A stretch of 64,000 nt of DNA. It comes from Candidatus Methylaffinis lahnbergensis. Lineage in GTDB: Bacteria > Pseudomonadota > Alphaproteobacteria > Rhizobiales > Beijerinckiaceae. The DNA is taken from assembly GCA_002890675.1 (NCBI GenBank), contig PEFW01000006.1, forward strand, positions 16,617 through 80,616. Reading direction: 5' to 3'. The notes under the pieces were generated by a model, which saw nothing but the letters and a program-made list of their open reading frames with translations, did not search any database and was not told where the DNA came from. Within the stretch, counting starts at the first letter, position 1; every line of letters begins with the position of its first letter. Below, piece by piece: positions 1 to 8,418 of this stretch. The translations under genes and the position numbers were made by a program.

Positions 1-178
1 TTCATCAAATTTCGGGTTGCATTCTTTTTGAAATGCCCCGTCGCGGGGGGTAACAACCTCCGCGGCGGAGTATATAATGCCTAAAAATGCAGCTCGCGGT
101 TCCGTGCGACCAGCCGGTTTATGCCGAGCTTCGCCATGACCTCGTGACCGCTTGCCGCTCGGTTCGGGAGGAACGCTC

Positions 179-967
179 ATGCCGAAATTCCATGTGTTCG
201 CCGATGATGCAACTCTGGACTATCCTGTCGTGCGCAAGATCGGACTCGCGGACCTCAAGGACGCTCTTGCCAAAGGCATCGACGACTTCTGGGCGATACC
301 GACATCCCTTGTTTTTCTAGGTCTAATCTACCCGGTCGTAGGCATGTGCCTCGCTGGCTATGCTCTGCCCTTGCTTTTTCCGCTCATGTCGGGTTTCGCT
401 CTGGTTGGTCCCTTCGCGGCAATCGGCTTGTACGAGATAAGCCGGCGGCGGGAGCTCGGTCTTGAGACCTCCTGGGCGCATGCTTTCGAGGTGCGTCACT
501 CGCCGTCGATCCCCTCGCTCCTGGCCCTCGGCCTACTGCTGCTGGTGATCTTCATCTGCTGGCGGGAAACCGCCGAGGCGCTTTACGTATGGCTCTTCGG
601 CCGCATGGAGACGGTGTCCTTCACGGAATTTCTCAACGACATCTTCACCACATCCCGAGGCTGGACACTGATCGTTCTGGGTAATGCGATCGGTTGCATT
701 TTTGCCGTGGGGGTGCTGAGCATCAGCGTCGTCTCATTTCCCTTGCTGCTCGATCGCGATGTAGGCTTGGCTGTGGCTGTTCTTACATCGCTTAAAGCGG
801 TACGGGAGAACCCTGTCACCATGGCGATCTGGGGCTTGATCGTCGCGGCAGTCCTGGCGATCGGCTTTTTGCTACTATTCGTCGGGCTCGCGGTCGCGGT
901 GCCGATCCTGGCCCATGCGAGTTGGCATCTCTACCGAAAGGTCGTGGAACCGGCCGCCCCTGTCTGA
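179..967 (+). CDS. DUF2189 family integral membrane protein
   Basis: A 262-residue hydrophobic protein with about five or six membrane segments (roughly residues 38-60, 63-85, 110-128, 160-185 and 215-245) and the conserved charged stretch GLYEISRRRELG that marks DUF2189 proteins. The ATG at 179 is preferred because GGAGGAA lies a few bases upstream; an in-frame earlier start at 152 has no ribosome site. Function is unknown. It is convergent with the cytochrome oxidase operon, ending about 40 bases from it. DUF2189 genes often sit near respiratory oxidase genes, so a link with oxidase assembly is possible, but this is inference. Confidence 0.8.
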   Translation: MPKFHVFADDATLDYPVVRKIGLADLKDALAKGIDDFWAIPTSLVFLGLIYPVVGMCLAGYALPLLFPLMSGFALVGPFAAIGLYEISRRRELGLETSWAHAFEVRHSPSIPSLLALGLLLLVIFICWRETAEALYVWLFGRMETVSFTEFLNDIFTTSRGWTLIVLGNAIGCIFAVGVLSISVVSFPLLLDRDVGLAVAVLTSLKAVRENPVTMAIWGLIVAAVLAIGFLLLFVGLAVAVPILAHASWHLYRKVVEPAAPV

Positions 968-1005
968 CGCCAAGCCGTAGAGTCTTCCCTGGAAACGGCG
1001 TCGTC

Positions 1006-1863
1006 TCAGCCCGAATTCGGCGGAATCCGCAGCACTTGGCCTGGATGCACCTTGCCGGGATCGGACAGCAAAGATTTATTGGCTTCAAAGATCAGATGAT
1101 ATTTGCCGCCGTGGCCGAGGCCATATTCGGCCTCGGCGATCTTCCACAGTGTATCGCCGGGCTTGAGGGTATAAAACTTCGCTTCAGGCGCCTTGGCGGC
1201 GGCCGTGATATCGTTGTGGACCGCGGCAACGCCCACCGCATTGCCGCTCGCTAGCGCGGTCGTGCCGGCTTCCCCAGTCGTAGCAGCGCCCGCCGCGCTG
1301 CCGCTCACCGGCGCGGTCTTCCCGGCCTCCCCTGTCGCGGCAGCGCTGTCCGAGAGGGCGGCGTTGCGCCCTTCGGATGCGACTTCGGGTTTCGAGACCT
1401 CGGGTCCGTGTTTCTCGGCCTCTTTCTTCAATTCGTCAGGGGGAGCGGTGGCGGTTCCAGTCTCGGGCCCTGGCTTTGCAGACGCAAGGGTCTCGGTCTG
1501 AGCACTAGCGCTCCCAGTTCCAAAGAATGCGACCCGAGTGAAGTGTGTGTAATCCGACTCGAACGCCATGATTGCCACAAACAGCAACACAGCCCCCGGC
1601 GGGACCAGAATGGCATACATCAGGGCCAGCCGCTCCCAGGCCATGTGCATGAAGATAGCGACGATCAAGCCTGCCTTCACAATCATAAACAGCAGGATCA
1701 GAAACCATCTGAGAAAGCCCTCGATGCCAAAGTAGTCGACAAGATAGGAGCAAGTGCTCAGCACAAACAGCCATCCCCAAACTATTAGATAAAGCTTAAT
1801 CGGGTGTTGTTGTCCTTCTTGGTGCCCCACATTTTTTCCAGGTACCGAAGTTGATTGTGTCAT
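1006..1863 (-). CDS. Cytochrome c oxidase subunit IV-like protein fused to a C-terminal LysM domain
   Basis: 285 residues. Residues about 20-105 form three membrane helices in the pattern of prokaryotic cytochrome oxidase subunit IV (COX4_pro). A linker rich in Ala, Gly and Thr follows, holding two copies of a roughly 19-residue repeat beginning TGEAG. Residues 229-285 are a complete LysM module (YTLKPGDTLWKIAEAEYG through GQVLRIPP), of the YgaU-like kind that binds peptidoglycan. Three helices with an inside N-terminus would put the LysM in the periplasm. It is the last gene of the oxidase operon. The ATG at 1863 is chosen over a TTG at 1881 that overlaps the upstream gene. Subunit IV is normally about 100 residues, so the extension is unusual. 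The repeat could only be checked by eye. Confidence 0.82.
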   Translation of the reverse strand: MTQSTSVPGKNVGHQEGQQHPIKLYLIVWGWLFVLSTCSYLVDYFGIEGFLRWFLILLFMIVKAGLIVAIFMHMAWERLALMYAILVPPGAVLLFVAIMAFESDYTHFTRVAFFGTGSASAQTETLASAKPGPETGTATAPPDELKKEAEKHGPEVSKPEVASEGRNAALSDSAAATGEAGKTAPVSGSAAGAATTGEAGTTALASGNAVGVAAVHNDITAAAKAPEAKFYTLKPGDTLWKIAEAEYGLGHGGKYHLIFEANKSLLSDPGKVHPGQVLRIPPNSG

Positions 1864-1874
1864 GTTTTTTCCAC

Positions 1875-2597
1875 TTACCAAAGATAAAAGAGTGCGAAGA
1901 TGAAGACCCAGACAAGATCGACGAAGTGCCAGTAGAGACCCATGGTTTCAACGATCTCGTAGCGCCCCTTCCTGCTGGTGAAAAAGCCTCGCCTTCCGCT
2001 TTCGAAATCGCCGCGCAAGACTTTTCGCGCAGTGATGAGCAGGAAAATCACGCCGATCGTCACGTGCGTGCCGTGGAAGCCCGTGATCAAGAAGAAGCAC
2101 GAGCCAAATTGGGCGGCGCCCCAAGGGTTGCCCCATGGCCGAACCCCTTCAAGGATCAGGTGGGTCCACTCGAAAGCCTGCATCCCGACGAAGGAGGCGC
2201 CAAATGCCGCGGTCGCCAGCATCAAGACCGCCGATTTGACTCGATCGTGGCGATAACCGAAGTTGACGGCCATCGCCATCGTCCCGCTGCTGCTGATCAG
2301 AATGAAGGTCATGATGGCGATCAGGATGAGGGGGATTTCTCTGCCGGCGATCGTCAACGCGAAGACCTTACCGGGGTCCGGCCAAGGCACGGTCGTGGAC
2401 ATCCGCACCGTCATGTAAGAAAGCAGAAAGCAGCTAAAAATAAATGTATCGCTCAGGAGAAAGATCCAAATCATGGCCTTGCCCCAGGTGGCACTCTTGA
2501 ACGCTCGCTGGTCCGAGGACCAGTCGGCAGCAAAGCCATGCCAGCCCCCCTGGCGCGGGGGGGCTTCTAACGAGTCGGTAAGTGCCGATTCCGTCAT
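1875..2597 (-). CDS. Cytochrome c oxidase subunit III (first paralogue in transcript order after the 229-aa copy)
   Basis: About 240 residues of heme-copper oxidase subunit III: helices around AMIWIFLLSDTFIFSCFL, the conserved EWTHL segment, the GFHGTHVTIG segment, and the closing YWHFVDLVWVFIF helix. Subunit III carries no redox centre; it stabilises subunit I and the proton-entry side. The start at ATG 2597 follows GGGAGAACAA; a GTG at 2645 would add 16 residues without a good ribosome site. Its stop is 11 bases before the ATG of the subunit IV-LysM gene, so the genes are one transcript. It resembles CoxO/CoxP of the alternative oxidase coxMNOP operon of Bradyrhizobium. Confidence 0.88.
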   Translation of the reverse strand: MTESALTDSLEAPPRQGGWHGFAADWSSDQRAFKSATWGKAMIWIFLLSDTFIFSCFLLSYMTVRMSTTVPWPDPGKVFALTIAGREIPLILIAIMTFILISSSGTMAMAVNFGYRHDRVKSAVLMLATAAFGASFVGMQAFEWTHLILEGVRPWGNPWGAAQFGSCFFLITGFHGTHVTIGVIFLLITARKVLRGDFESGRRGFFTSRKGRYEIVETMGLYWHFVDLVWVFIFALFYLW

Positions 2598-2672
2598 TTG
2601 TTCTCCCGAAGTCCTCTTATGAGCATTTTCAGGCGCGGCGGACACCAGCTCGTGGTCGGAAAATGCGGCAAA

Positions 2673-3362
2673 TCAAAGAAACCAGCCGTTGTCCGCTACA
2701 ATCGGATCGGTAAGCAACAGCAGAGCGAATAAGACCAGCCAGACAAAAAGCACAAAGTGCCAATATGTGGCGCATAGTTCAACGCTCAAGCGCACCTTGC
2801 CCACCGCGACACCTTGCCACGCCTTATCCATGGTTCTGCCCAAGGCCACCTGGCCGCCCAATATGTGCAGCCCGTGCACTCCGGTGATCAGGTAAAAGAA
2901 AGCGGCGGCTGGATTGGCCGTCAAGTAATAGCCCGCAGCGTCGAGCTGCCGCCATGCCACAAGCTGACCGGCCAGGAAAGCAAGCGCGAAAACGCCCCCA
3001 GCGAGCAGGCCGGCTCTTACGCGGTCCATCCTTCCCCGGCGCGCGGCAACCTGCGCCCATTGCAGCGCGCCACTGCTCAAGATCAACATGCCCGTGTTGA
3101 GCCACAGCAGCTTTGGCACGGGCGCGGGCCTCCATTCGCCCATTTCCATGCGCATGGAGTAGGCGCTGATCAAGAGCGTGAACAGGCAGCCGACGACCGC
3201 GAGAAACACGCCCAATCCAATCTTCGCGGCGGGCAAGGGTGATGCGCCTGTATCGCCGACCAGGCCCGCATCCAACCAGGGCTTGGCTGTCAGCCTTTGC
3301 TGCGCTAACCACCATGCGACGATGGCCGCTATCACAGCCAAGAATAGGAATGTGATATTCAT
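2673..3362 (-). CDS. Cytochrome c oxidase subunit III-like protein (second paralogue)
   Basis: 229 residues with six or seven helices; the diagnostic parts are FYLITGVHGLHILGG and CATYWHFVLFVWLVLFALL, both typical of subunit III. The ATG at 3362 lies 10 bases after the subunit I stop, and the much longer open frame upstream of it overlaps coxA and is not used. This copy is more divergent than the next gene and lacks the EWTHL-type segment. Two consecutive subunit III genes are the hallmark of the coxMNOP-type alternative oxidase; whether both proteins enter one complex cannot be told from sequence. Confidence 0.85.
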   Translation of the reverse strand: MNITFLFLAVIAAIVAWWLAQQRLTAKPWLDAGLVGDTGASPLPAAKIGLGVFLAVVGCLFTLLISAYSMRMEMGEWRPAPVPKLLWLNTGMLILSSGALQWAQVAARRGRMDRVRAGLLAGGVFALAFLAGQLVAWRQLDAAGYYLTANPAAAFFYLITGVHGLHILGGQVALGRTMDKAWQGVAVGKVRLSVELCATYWHFVLFVWLVLFALLLLTDPIVADNGWFL

Positions 3363-3372
3363 GGCGAGTTGC

Positions 3373-5127
3373 CTAACGTGCGGGTATGGCTGGGGGCTGG
3401 TTCTGCGGCAGGAAATCCTGCCCGGCGCCAGGCACGCTATAATCGTAAGCCCAGCGGTAGACGACCGGCAACTCCTTGCCCCAATTGCCATGCCCGGGCG
3501 GAGTTTCCGGTGTCTGCCACTCCAGAGAAGCGGCCCTCCAAGGATTGCCGCCGGCAAGTTTGCCCTTGTAGAGGCTCCATATCACATTGAAAAAAAACAC
3601 TGTCTGGGCGGCGCCCACAATCAATGCCGCGGCGGTAATAGCGACATTCAGCGTCGCGGCCGACGCCGGGACAAAAGCCGTCTCGCCCAGCTCGTAATAC
3701 CGGCGCGGCACGCCGATAAACCCCAAGTAGTGCATCGGGAAGTAAATCAGATAGGCCCCAAGGAAAGTGATCCAGAAGTGAATTTGGCCCAGCCTCTCGT
3801 TCAGCATCCGCCCAGTGATCTTGGGGTACCAATGGTAGATCCCTCCAAAAACAACGAGTATTGGCGCGATACCCATCACCATATGAAAGTGGGCAACCAC
3901 GAACATCGTGGCTGAAAGTGGAACATCCACGATCACATTGCCGAGGAACAGGCCGGTGATCCCCCCATTCACAAATGTGACGATGAATCCGAGGGCGAAC
4001 AGCATCGGGACCGTGAGGTGGATGTCACCGCGCCACAGGGTCAGCACCCAGTTGTAGACCTTGATGGCAGTTGGGACTGCTATGATAAGCGTGGAGGTGG
4101 CGAAGAAGAATCCGAATGGCGGGTTCATGCCGCTTATATACATATGGTGGCCCCATACTATGAAGCTAAGGACGGCGATTGCCACTAACGCCCACACCAT
4201 CATGCGATAGCCGAAGATGTTTTTTCGCGAATGGACGCTGATCAGGTCGGAGACAATACCGAAGGCCGGCAGGGCGACGATGTAGACCTCGGGATGGCCG
4301 AAAAACCAAAAGAGGTGCTGGAACAATATCGGACTGCCTCCACCATATTTCAGGTGTTCCCCGGCTGCGACGATGGCCGGCATGAAGAAGCTAGTCCCGA
4401 GCACCCTGTCAAACAGCATCATGACGGAGGCGACGAACAGCGCGGGGAAGGCCAGCAGCGCGAGGATGGTGGCGGTGAAAATGCCCCATACCGTCAGCGG
4501 CAGGCGCATCATCGTCATTCCCCGTGTGCGTCCCTGCAGCACCGTCACCACATAGTTCAAGCCGCCCATGGTGAAGCCGATGATGAACAGGATCAGGGAA
4601 ACCAGCATCAGAATGATGCCCCATTGGCGCCCGGGGGTGCCTTCGAGGATGGCCTGGGGCGGGTACAGGGTCCAGCCGGCGCCCGTAGGCCCGCCCGGCG
4701 CGAAGAAGCTCGCCACCAGGACCACAACCGCGAGAAGATAGACCCAGTAGCTCAGCATGTTCACATAGGGAAAAACCATGTCCCTTGCGCCCACCATCAG
4801 TGGGATGAGGTAGTTTCCAAAACCTCCCAAAAACAGCGCGGTGAGCAGGTATATCACCATGATCATCCCGTGCATCGTGACGAATTGGTAGTAGTTGCTC
4901 GGGGTGACAATGGAGAAGGTGCCTGGGAATGCCAGCTGCAGCCGGATCAACCACGACAACACCAGAGCCACCAATCCGATGCTGATCGCCGTGATCGAGT
5001 ATTGGATGGCGATGACTTTTGCGTCCTGGCAAAAGACGTACTTCGTCACCCAGCTCTTCGCATGGTAAAGCTCTACGTCTTCGACTTCGGCAGGCGGGAT
5101 ACCTTCAGCTGCGCCAATATCGACCAT
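3373..5127 (-). CDS. coxA: Cytochrome c oxidase subunit I (aa3 type, A1-like)
   Basis: 584 residues, the catalytic heme-copper subunit that reduces oxygen and pumps protons in the inner membrane. Visible are the heme a ligands (TMHGMIMV and AHFHMVMG), the CuB site with the His-Tyr crosslink and proton-channel glutamate in FGHPEVYIVALP, the CuB histidine pair in WGHHMY, the D-channel segment FGNYLIPLMVGARDM, and the K-channel region SRKNIFGYRMM. The FGHPEV form places it in the A1 class rather than the YSHPXV A2 class. The ATG at 5127 has GAGGAGAA upstream. The coxB-coxA-coxC-coxC order is that of the alternative coxMNOP oxidase. Confidence 0.95.
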   Translation of the reverse strand: MVDIGAAEGIPPAEVEDVELYHAKSWVTKYVFCQDAKVIAIQYSITAISIGLVALVLSWLIRLQLAFPGTFSIVTPSNYYQFVTMHGMIMVIYLLTALFLGGFGNYLIPLMVGARDMVFPYVNMLSYWVYLLAVVVLVASFFAPGGPTGAGWTLYPPQAILEGTPGRQWGIILMLVSLILFIIGFTMGGLNYVVTVLQGRTRGMTMMRLPLTVWGIFTATILALLAFPALFVASVMMLFDRVLGTSFFMPAIVAAGEHLKYGGGSPILFQHLFWFFGHPEVYIVALPAFGIVSDLISVHSRKNIFGYRMMVWALVAIAVLSFIVWGHHMYISGMNPPFGFFFATSTLIIAVPTAIKVYNWVLTLWRGDIHLTVPMLFALGFIVTFVNGGITGLFLGNVIVDVPLSATMFVVAHFHMVMGIAPILVVFGGIYHWYPKITGRMLNERLGQIHFWITFLGAYLIYFPMHYLGFIGVPRRYYELGETAFVPASAATLNVAITAAALIVGAAQTVFFFNVIWSLYKGKLAGGNPWRAASLEWQTPETPPGHGNWGKELPVVYRWAYDYSVPGAGQDFLPQNQPPAIPAR

Positions 5128-5201
5128 CACACGTTCTCCTCGTTCCTTCCTGATGAGGCTCACTTCCCAAGAGCCGCATCCGCCTTACTTACTTGGCCAG
5201 G

Positions 5202-6026
5202 TTATCGGGTCAGACTTGCTTTTTTGGCGCGAGCCGATAATTCCGCGAAAGTATGCTGTTTCCGCAGCCACGTCTGATAGTCGCTCTCGTTGTCAACCAC
5301 GACACTGCCCCGCATCGCGTCGTGACCAACGCCACAGAATGCTGCGCAGAGGACTTCGAATGTCCCGGTCCTGGTAGGAGTGAACCAGAAGTAGGTGACG
5401 AGACCTGGCATCAAATCCATCTTGGCCCGGAACTCGGGCACATAAAAGTCGTGCACGACGTCGATGGAGCGGAGCAATACCTTGACCGGCTTCCCGAGCG
5501 CCAGGTGCAACTCGCCGCCGTCGATCACGACATTGTCTTGCCCATTGGGATCGTTCGGATTCAAGCCCAAGGGGTTGTCGGAACTGACGTAGCGAGGATC
5601 GGACGTGCCGAGGAGGCCGTTCTTCCCCGGAAGGCGAAAGCTCCAATTCCATTGTTGACCCACGACCTCGACCTCGGTCGCCTCTTTCGGAACCTCGATG
5701 TATTGGTACCACACGACCAACCCCGGCCCCAACAGGGCCAGGACGGCCACCGTGGTCCCTATGCCGAGCGCCCACTCCAGCTTAGTGTTCTCCGGCTGGT
5801 ACGCTGCCCGGCGTCCCTCCTGATGCCGGAAGCGGAACACGCAATAGGCCATAAACAAAATAATGGCGATGTAACCGATTCCGGTAATCCAAAACGTGAG
5901 GGTGATCGTGCCATCGATGTAACTCCAGTTCGAGGCAATCGGCGTCATCCACCACGGGCTCAGAACGTGAAACAACACCGAGCCGACAACGACCAAAACC
6001 AGGATAAGCGCGAAGGCTATAGCCAT
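5202..6026 (-). CDS. coxB: Cytochrome c oxidase subunit II (CuA subunit)
   Basis: 274 residues: an N-terminal membrane helix, a second around residues 40-65, a third hydrophobic stretch near 90-110, and a periplasmic cupredoxin domain. CuA ligands are visible as VVHDFYVPEFRAKMD and CAAFCGVGHDAM (two Cys, His, Met). The usual motif is C-x-E-x-C; the middle Glu is Ala here, a noteworthy change because that side chain normally contributes to the Mg site at the subunit I interface. The intact CuA ligands argue for cytochrome c rather than quinol as electron donor. First gene of the oxidase operon; its promoter should lie in the 6.03-6.4 kb gap. Confidence 0.93.
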   Translation of the reverse strand: MAIAFALILVLVVVGSVLFHVLSPWWMTPIASNWSYIDGTITLTFWITGIGYIAIILFMAYCVFRFRHQEGRRAAYQPENTKLEWALGIGTTVAVLALLGPGLVVWYQYIEVPKEATEVEVVGQQWNWSFRLPGKNGLLGTSDPRYVSSDNPLGLNPNDPNGQDNVVIDGGELHLALGKPVKVLLRSIDVVHDFYVPEFRAKMDLMPGLVTYFWFTPTRTGTFEVLCAAFCGVGHDAMRGSVVVDNESDYQTWLRKQHTFAELSARAKKASLTR

Positions 6027-6440
6027 CCTTTTTTCATCCTTGACCTCTCAAATGGTGCCGATAGGAATTTCCGCGCCGAACCAACTTAACGTCGGGTATT
6101 GGCTCAGGCGGCGGCTTCGGCTTGAGGCAATGCTTGCCCGCCTCATCCCCAAGCTGCCGCCGCATGTCGCACCTTGGATCACTTCTGGCAATTGCGCAAA
6201 ATGTCGCCGCGGCCTAATATTGCTCCGCCGCGTACAGCAATTGGTCCGGTCCATGGAGATAACGCCATTTCTTGCCCAAATATTCACCAAGGCGCATGAT
6301 TTAAAGAGAACAGGCGGGCTCATGCCGAATTTTGCTACCCTGCTCTCTTTAACTCTGGGTTCCGCGGCCGCCTGACAGCACATGTGCCGGGTTCTCGCAG
6401 TCGAACGCCACGGCCTAAGAATTTGCGGCCACGACGCAAG
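6027..6440. other. Intergenic region, probable oxidase operon promoter
   Basis: About 410 bases between the divergently placed coxB start and the terminator of the next gene. Overlapping short frames exist on both strands (near 6040-6383), but neither has a recognisable domain, codon bias or convincing ribosome site. The oxidase promoter must lie here; I cannot place it. Confidence 0.5.
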
Positions 6441-6443
6441 GAA

Positions 6444-6476
6444 AAACCCCGGCGCGGTGCGCTCGCGCCAGGGTTT
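6444..6476 (-). terminator. Rho-independent terminator of the exported-protein gene
   Basis: Read on the minus strand, AAACCC-TGGCGCG and CGCGCC-GGGGTTT pair around a 7-base loop, and the right arm runs into a TTTTT tract. It starts 21 bases after the stop of the minus-strand gene at 6497. Confidence 0.8.
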
Positions 6477-6496
6477 CGCCTCGCTCGACCGGCGAG

Positions 6497-8218
6497 CTAT
6501 GGTTGGGTGATGGCGGTGTAGCCGTTCTTGCCTATCGCCGTTCCCCAGGTGCCATCGCTACGGGCAAACATCCCGGCGAAGAACATCACCGGATTGGCGC
6601 CGGTGCCTCCGGCCGACGCCAGGCCGCCCGGCGCCACGGCGGTGTAGTCGCCCCATCGGAAGGGCGGGGAGCCGAAGCCCTGGTTATAAAATCCTGCGCC
6701 CCCGACCGCAAAGAAGCCGCCGTCGGGCTCCGTGCCGACGGTCTGCGCCGCGCGCCGCGACGAATAAATAAGCGAGGGGAACGAAGTTGAACTGGAGAAA
6801 TTCCACACGTAGGTGACATTGCCCTCGGGGTCCGGCTGTTGCGTGGCATAATAAACGTCGAAGGCGCTGCTGCCGTGAACGATCTCGTTGAGGATTTTCG
6901 CAGAAGCGATCTGGCCGTCGTTGGCTCCGCCAGCGGTCACGAACGGCTGAATCTGGTACAGGATTGCCTCTGAATGCGAGCCGTTGGCGGCGTTGATCGA
7001 CGCATAGATCGATCCCGCGTTATACATCGCCATACCGGAGATGCGAGTGTCCCCGGTGTCGATGTCGTTGGTGCCGCCCGGCTGGCTGGCATTTGGCGGC
7101 AACGAGTAATTGTTGGTCGTGGCGACAGACACGCCGTTCAGCGTCGGGCTGCTGAGCGGGCTGTGAATCGCCCACACGATCAGACCATTTTTAGGGTCGC
7201 TGAAGAAGATGTTCTTGGAGGTGACCAAATATTCGGATCTCGGGTCATCCCCCGCGCTGAAGACATTGGCCGGCTGCGTCGTATCCGTCACAACCCCGCC
7301 GACCGCGAGATTGAAAAAAAAGCTAAAGCTAAACCCAGTGCATGCGTACAACGCTGTCTTCGGCAGGACCAGAATTTCCTCCCACTTGAAATTTGGATTA
7401 AAGATATTCGACGCGAGGTAGATCGCCTGACGGTCCTGTCCCAGCCGCGGAAAATCTGGCAACGGGAACACGCCGCCGCTGGCGGCGACGGATTGCACCG
7501 GGAGGTTGTAAAGGCAATAGCCGCCGGCGGGGTTATCGCCCGTGCTCACGGCAATCCAATAGGAGCTGGCGCTGGCAAAATTCCGATCGAACTGGATGAA
7601 GGTCACGATATAGCGATGGTTGATCCAGTCGTAGATCGCGCGAGGGTCAGTGGTGGGCGTGCCTGCCGGCAGGCCTACGAATGACGTGAAGCTCTTTGGA
7701 TAGCCAGCTTGCAGGTTCCCGCTCTTGTTGTACACATCGACGCAGACGTTGATCGCCTGAAGGACTCCGACGGAGGTGTCGCCGACCGCGATCGCCTGAT
7801 CGGCGGGGGCGACGAAGCCGCAGGCGACTTCACCTGTGCTGGTGAAAACTAGCGAAGCACCCGGCGTCTCAAGGGATTGAGGCCTAACCGGCGGCGGCGA
7901 GGCCACCTTCGGGTCGGCGGGGCTTTGGGCCGCCCGAGCCTTTCGCAGGGCAAATGTGGCAGGGTCTACGCCCTTGAGAGGGGCCAGGGGCTGCGGGTGC
8001 CGTTCCGCCCCGGTCATTTGCGGGGTCGTGTCCAGTCGCCGCACGAACGGCACTGTGGCCACTCCGGTACCTTGCTCGGAGCTTGCCTGCGGCGCGGCTG
8101 TCTGTGCCTGCGCCGTGGCGGTCAGCGGCATGACGCCGACCGCGGCAACAACACCCAATAACATCGTTCGACCCAGACGGCTGCGGCTGCACGCTAAGCG
8201 GTTCCAATTTCCTGTCAT
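6497..8218 (-). CDS. Exported protein of unknown function
   Basis: 573 residues. The ATG at 8218 is preceded by GGGAGG seven bases upstream, so a TTG two codons earlier is rejected. A Sec signal peptide is clear (basic start, then TMLLGVVAAVGVMPLTATAQA with a likely AQA cleavage). After a Pro-rich linker to about residue 110, the rest is rich in Gly, Ser, Asn, Thr and aromatic residues with short repeating strand-like blocks (for example DPRAIYDWINHRYIVTF, DPRSEYLVTSKNIFFSD), suggesting a beta-propeller or similar all-beta fold. Few cysteines. I do not recognise a family. Monocistronic, with its own terminator. Periplasmic or secreted location is inferred from the signal peptide. Confidence 0.75.
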   Translation of the reverse strand: MTGNWNRLACSRSRLGRTMLLGVVAAVGVMPLTATAQAQTAAPQASSEQGTGVATVPFVRRLDTTPQMTGAERHPQPLAPLKGVDPATFALRKARAAQSPADPKVASPPPVRPQSLETPGASLVFTSTGEVACGFVAPADQAIAVGDTSVGVLQAINVCVDVYNKSGNLQAGYPKSFTSFVGLPAGTPTTDPRAIYDWINHRYIVTFIQFDRNFASASSYWIAVSTGDNPAGGYCLYNLPVQSVAASGGVFPLPDFPRLGQDRQAIYLASNIFNPNFKWEEILVLPKTALYACTGFSFSFFFNLAVGGVVTDTTQPANVFSAGDDPRSEYLVTSKNIFFSDPKNGLIVWAIHSPLSSPTLNGVSVATTNNYSLPPNASQPGGTNDIDTGDTRISGMAMYNAGSIYASINAANGSHSEAILYQIQPFVTAGGANDGQIASAKILNEIVHGSSAFDVYYATQQPDPEGNVTYVWNFSSSTSFPSLIYSSRRAAQTVGTEPDGGFFAVGGAGFYNQGFGSPPFRWGDYTAVAPGGLASAGGTGANPVMFFAGMFARSDGTWGTAIGKNGYTAITQP

Positions 8219-8418
8219 TTTCAACCTCCCTTCTTGCCTACTGCTTGCCCAAATTACGGCGATTCTGCCTCAGATTCCAAACTGATGTTTCACCATAATT
8301 GTATATCGTAAAACACCAAAAATCAACCGATAGAGTCGCCTCCTCGCTTTTTCCACGGGGATGGCATACAAATTTTTACTTGAGTGCTTTTGTGGGGTCG
8401 ATTAAGGGCGAGGCGGAA

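Noticed and set aside
4231..5277. 348-residue plus-strand frame
   Set aside because: Opposite coxA; His/Gln/Arg-rich shadow without domain or ribosome site.
3373..6026. Quinol oxidase (bo3-like) reading of the operon
   Set aside because: Subunit II keeps the CuA ligands, so the donor should be cytochrome c.
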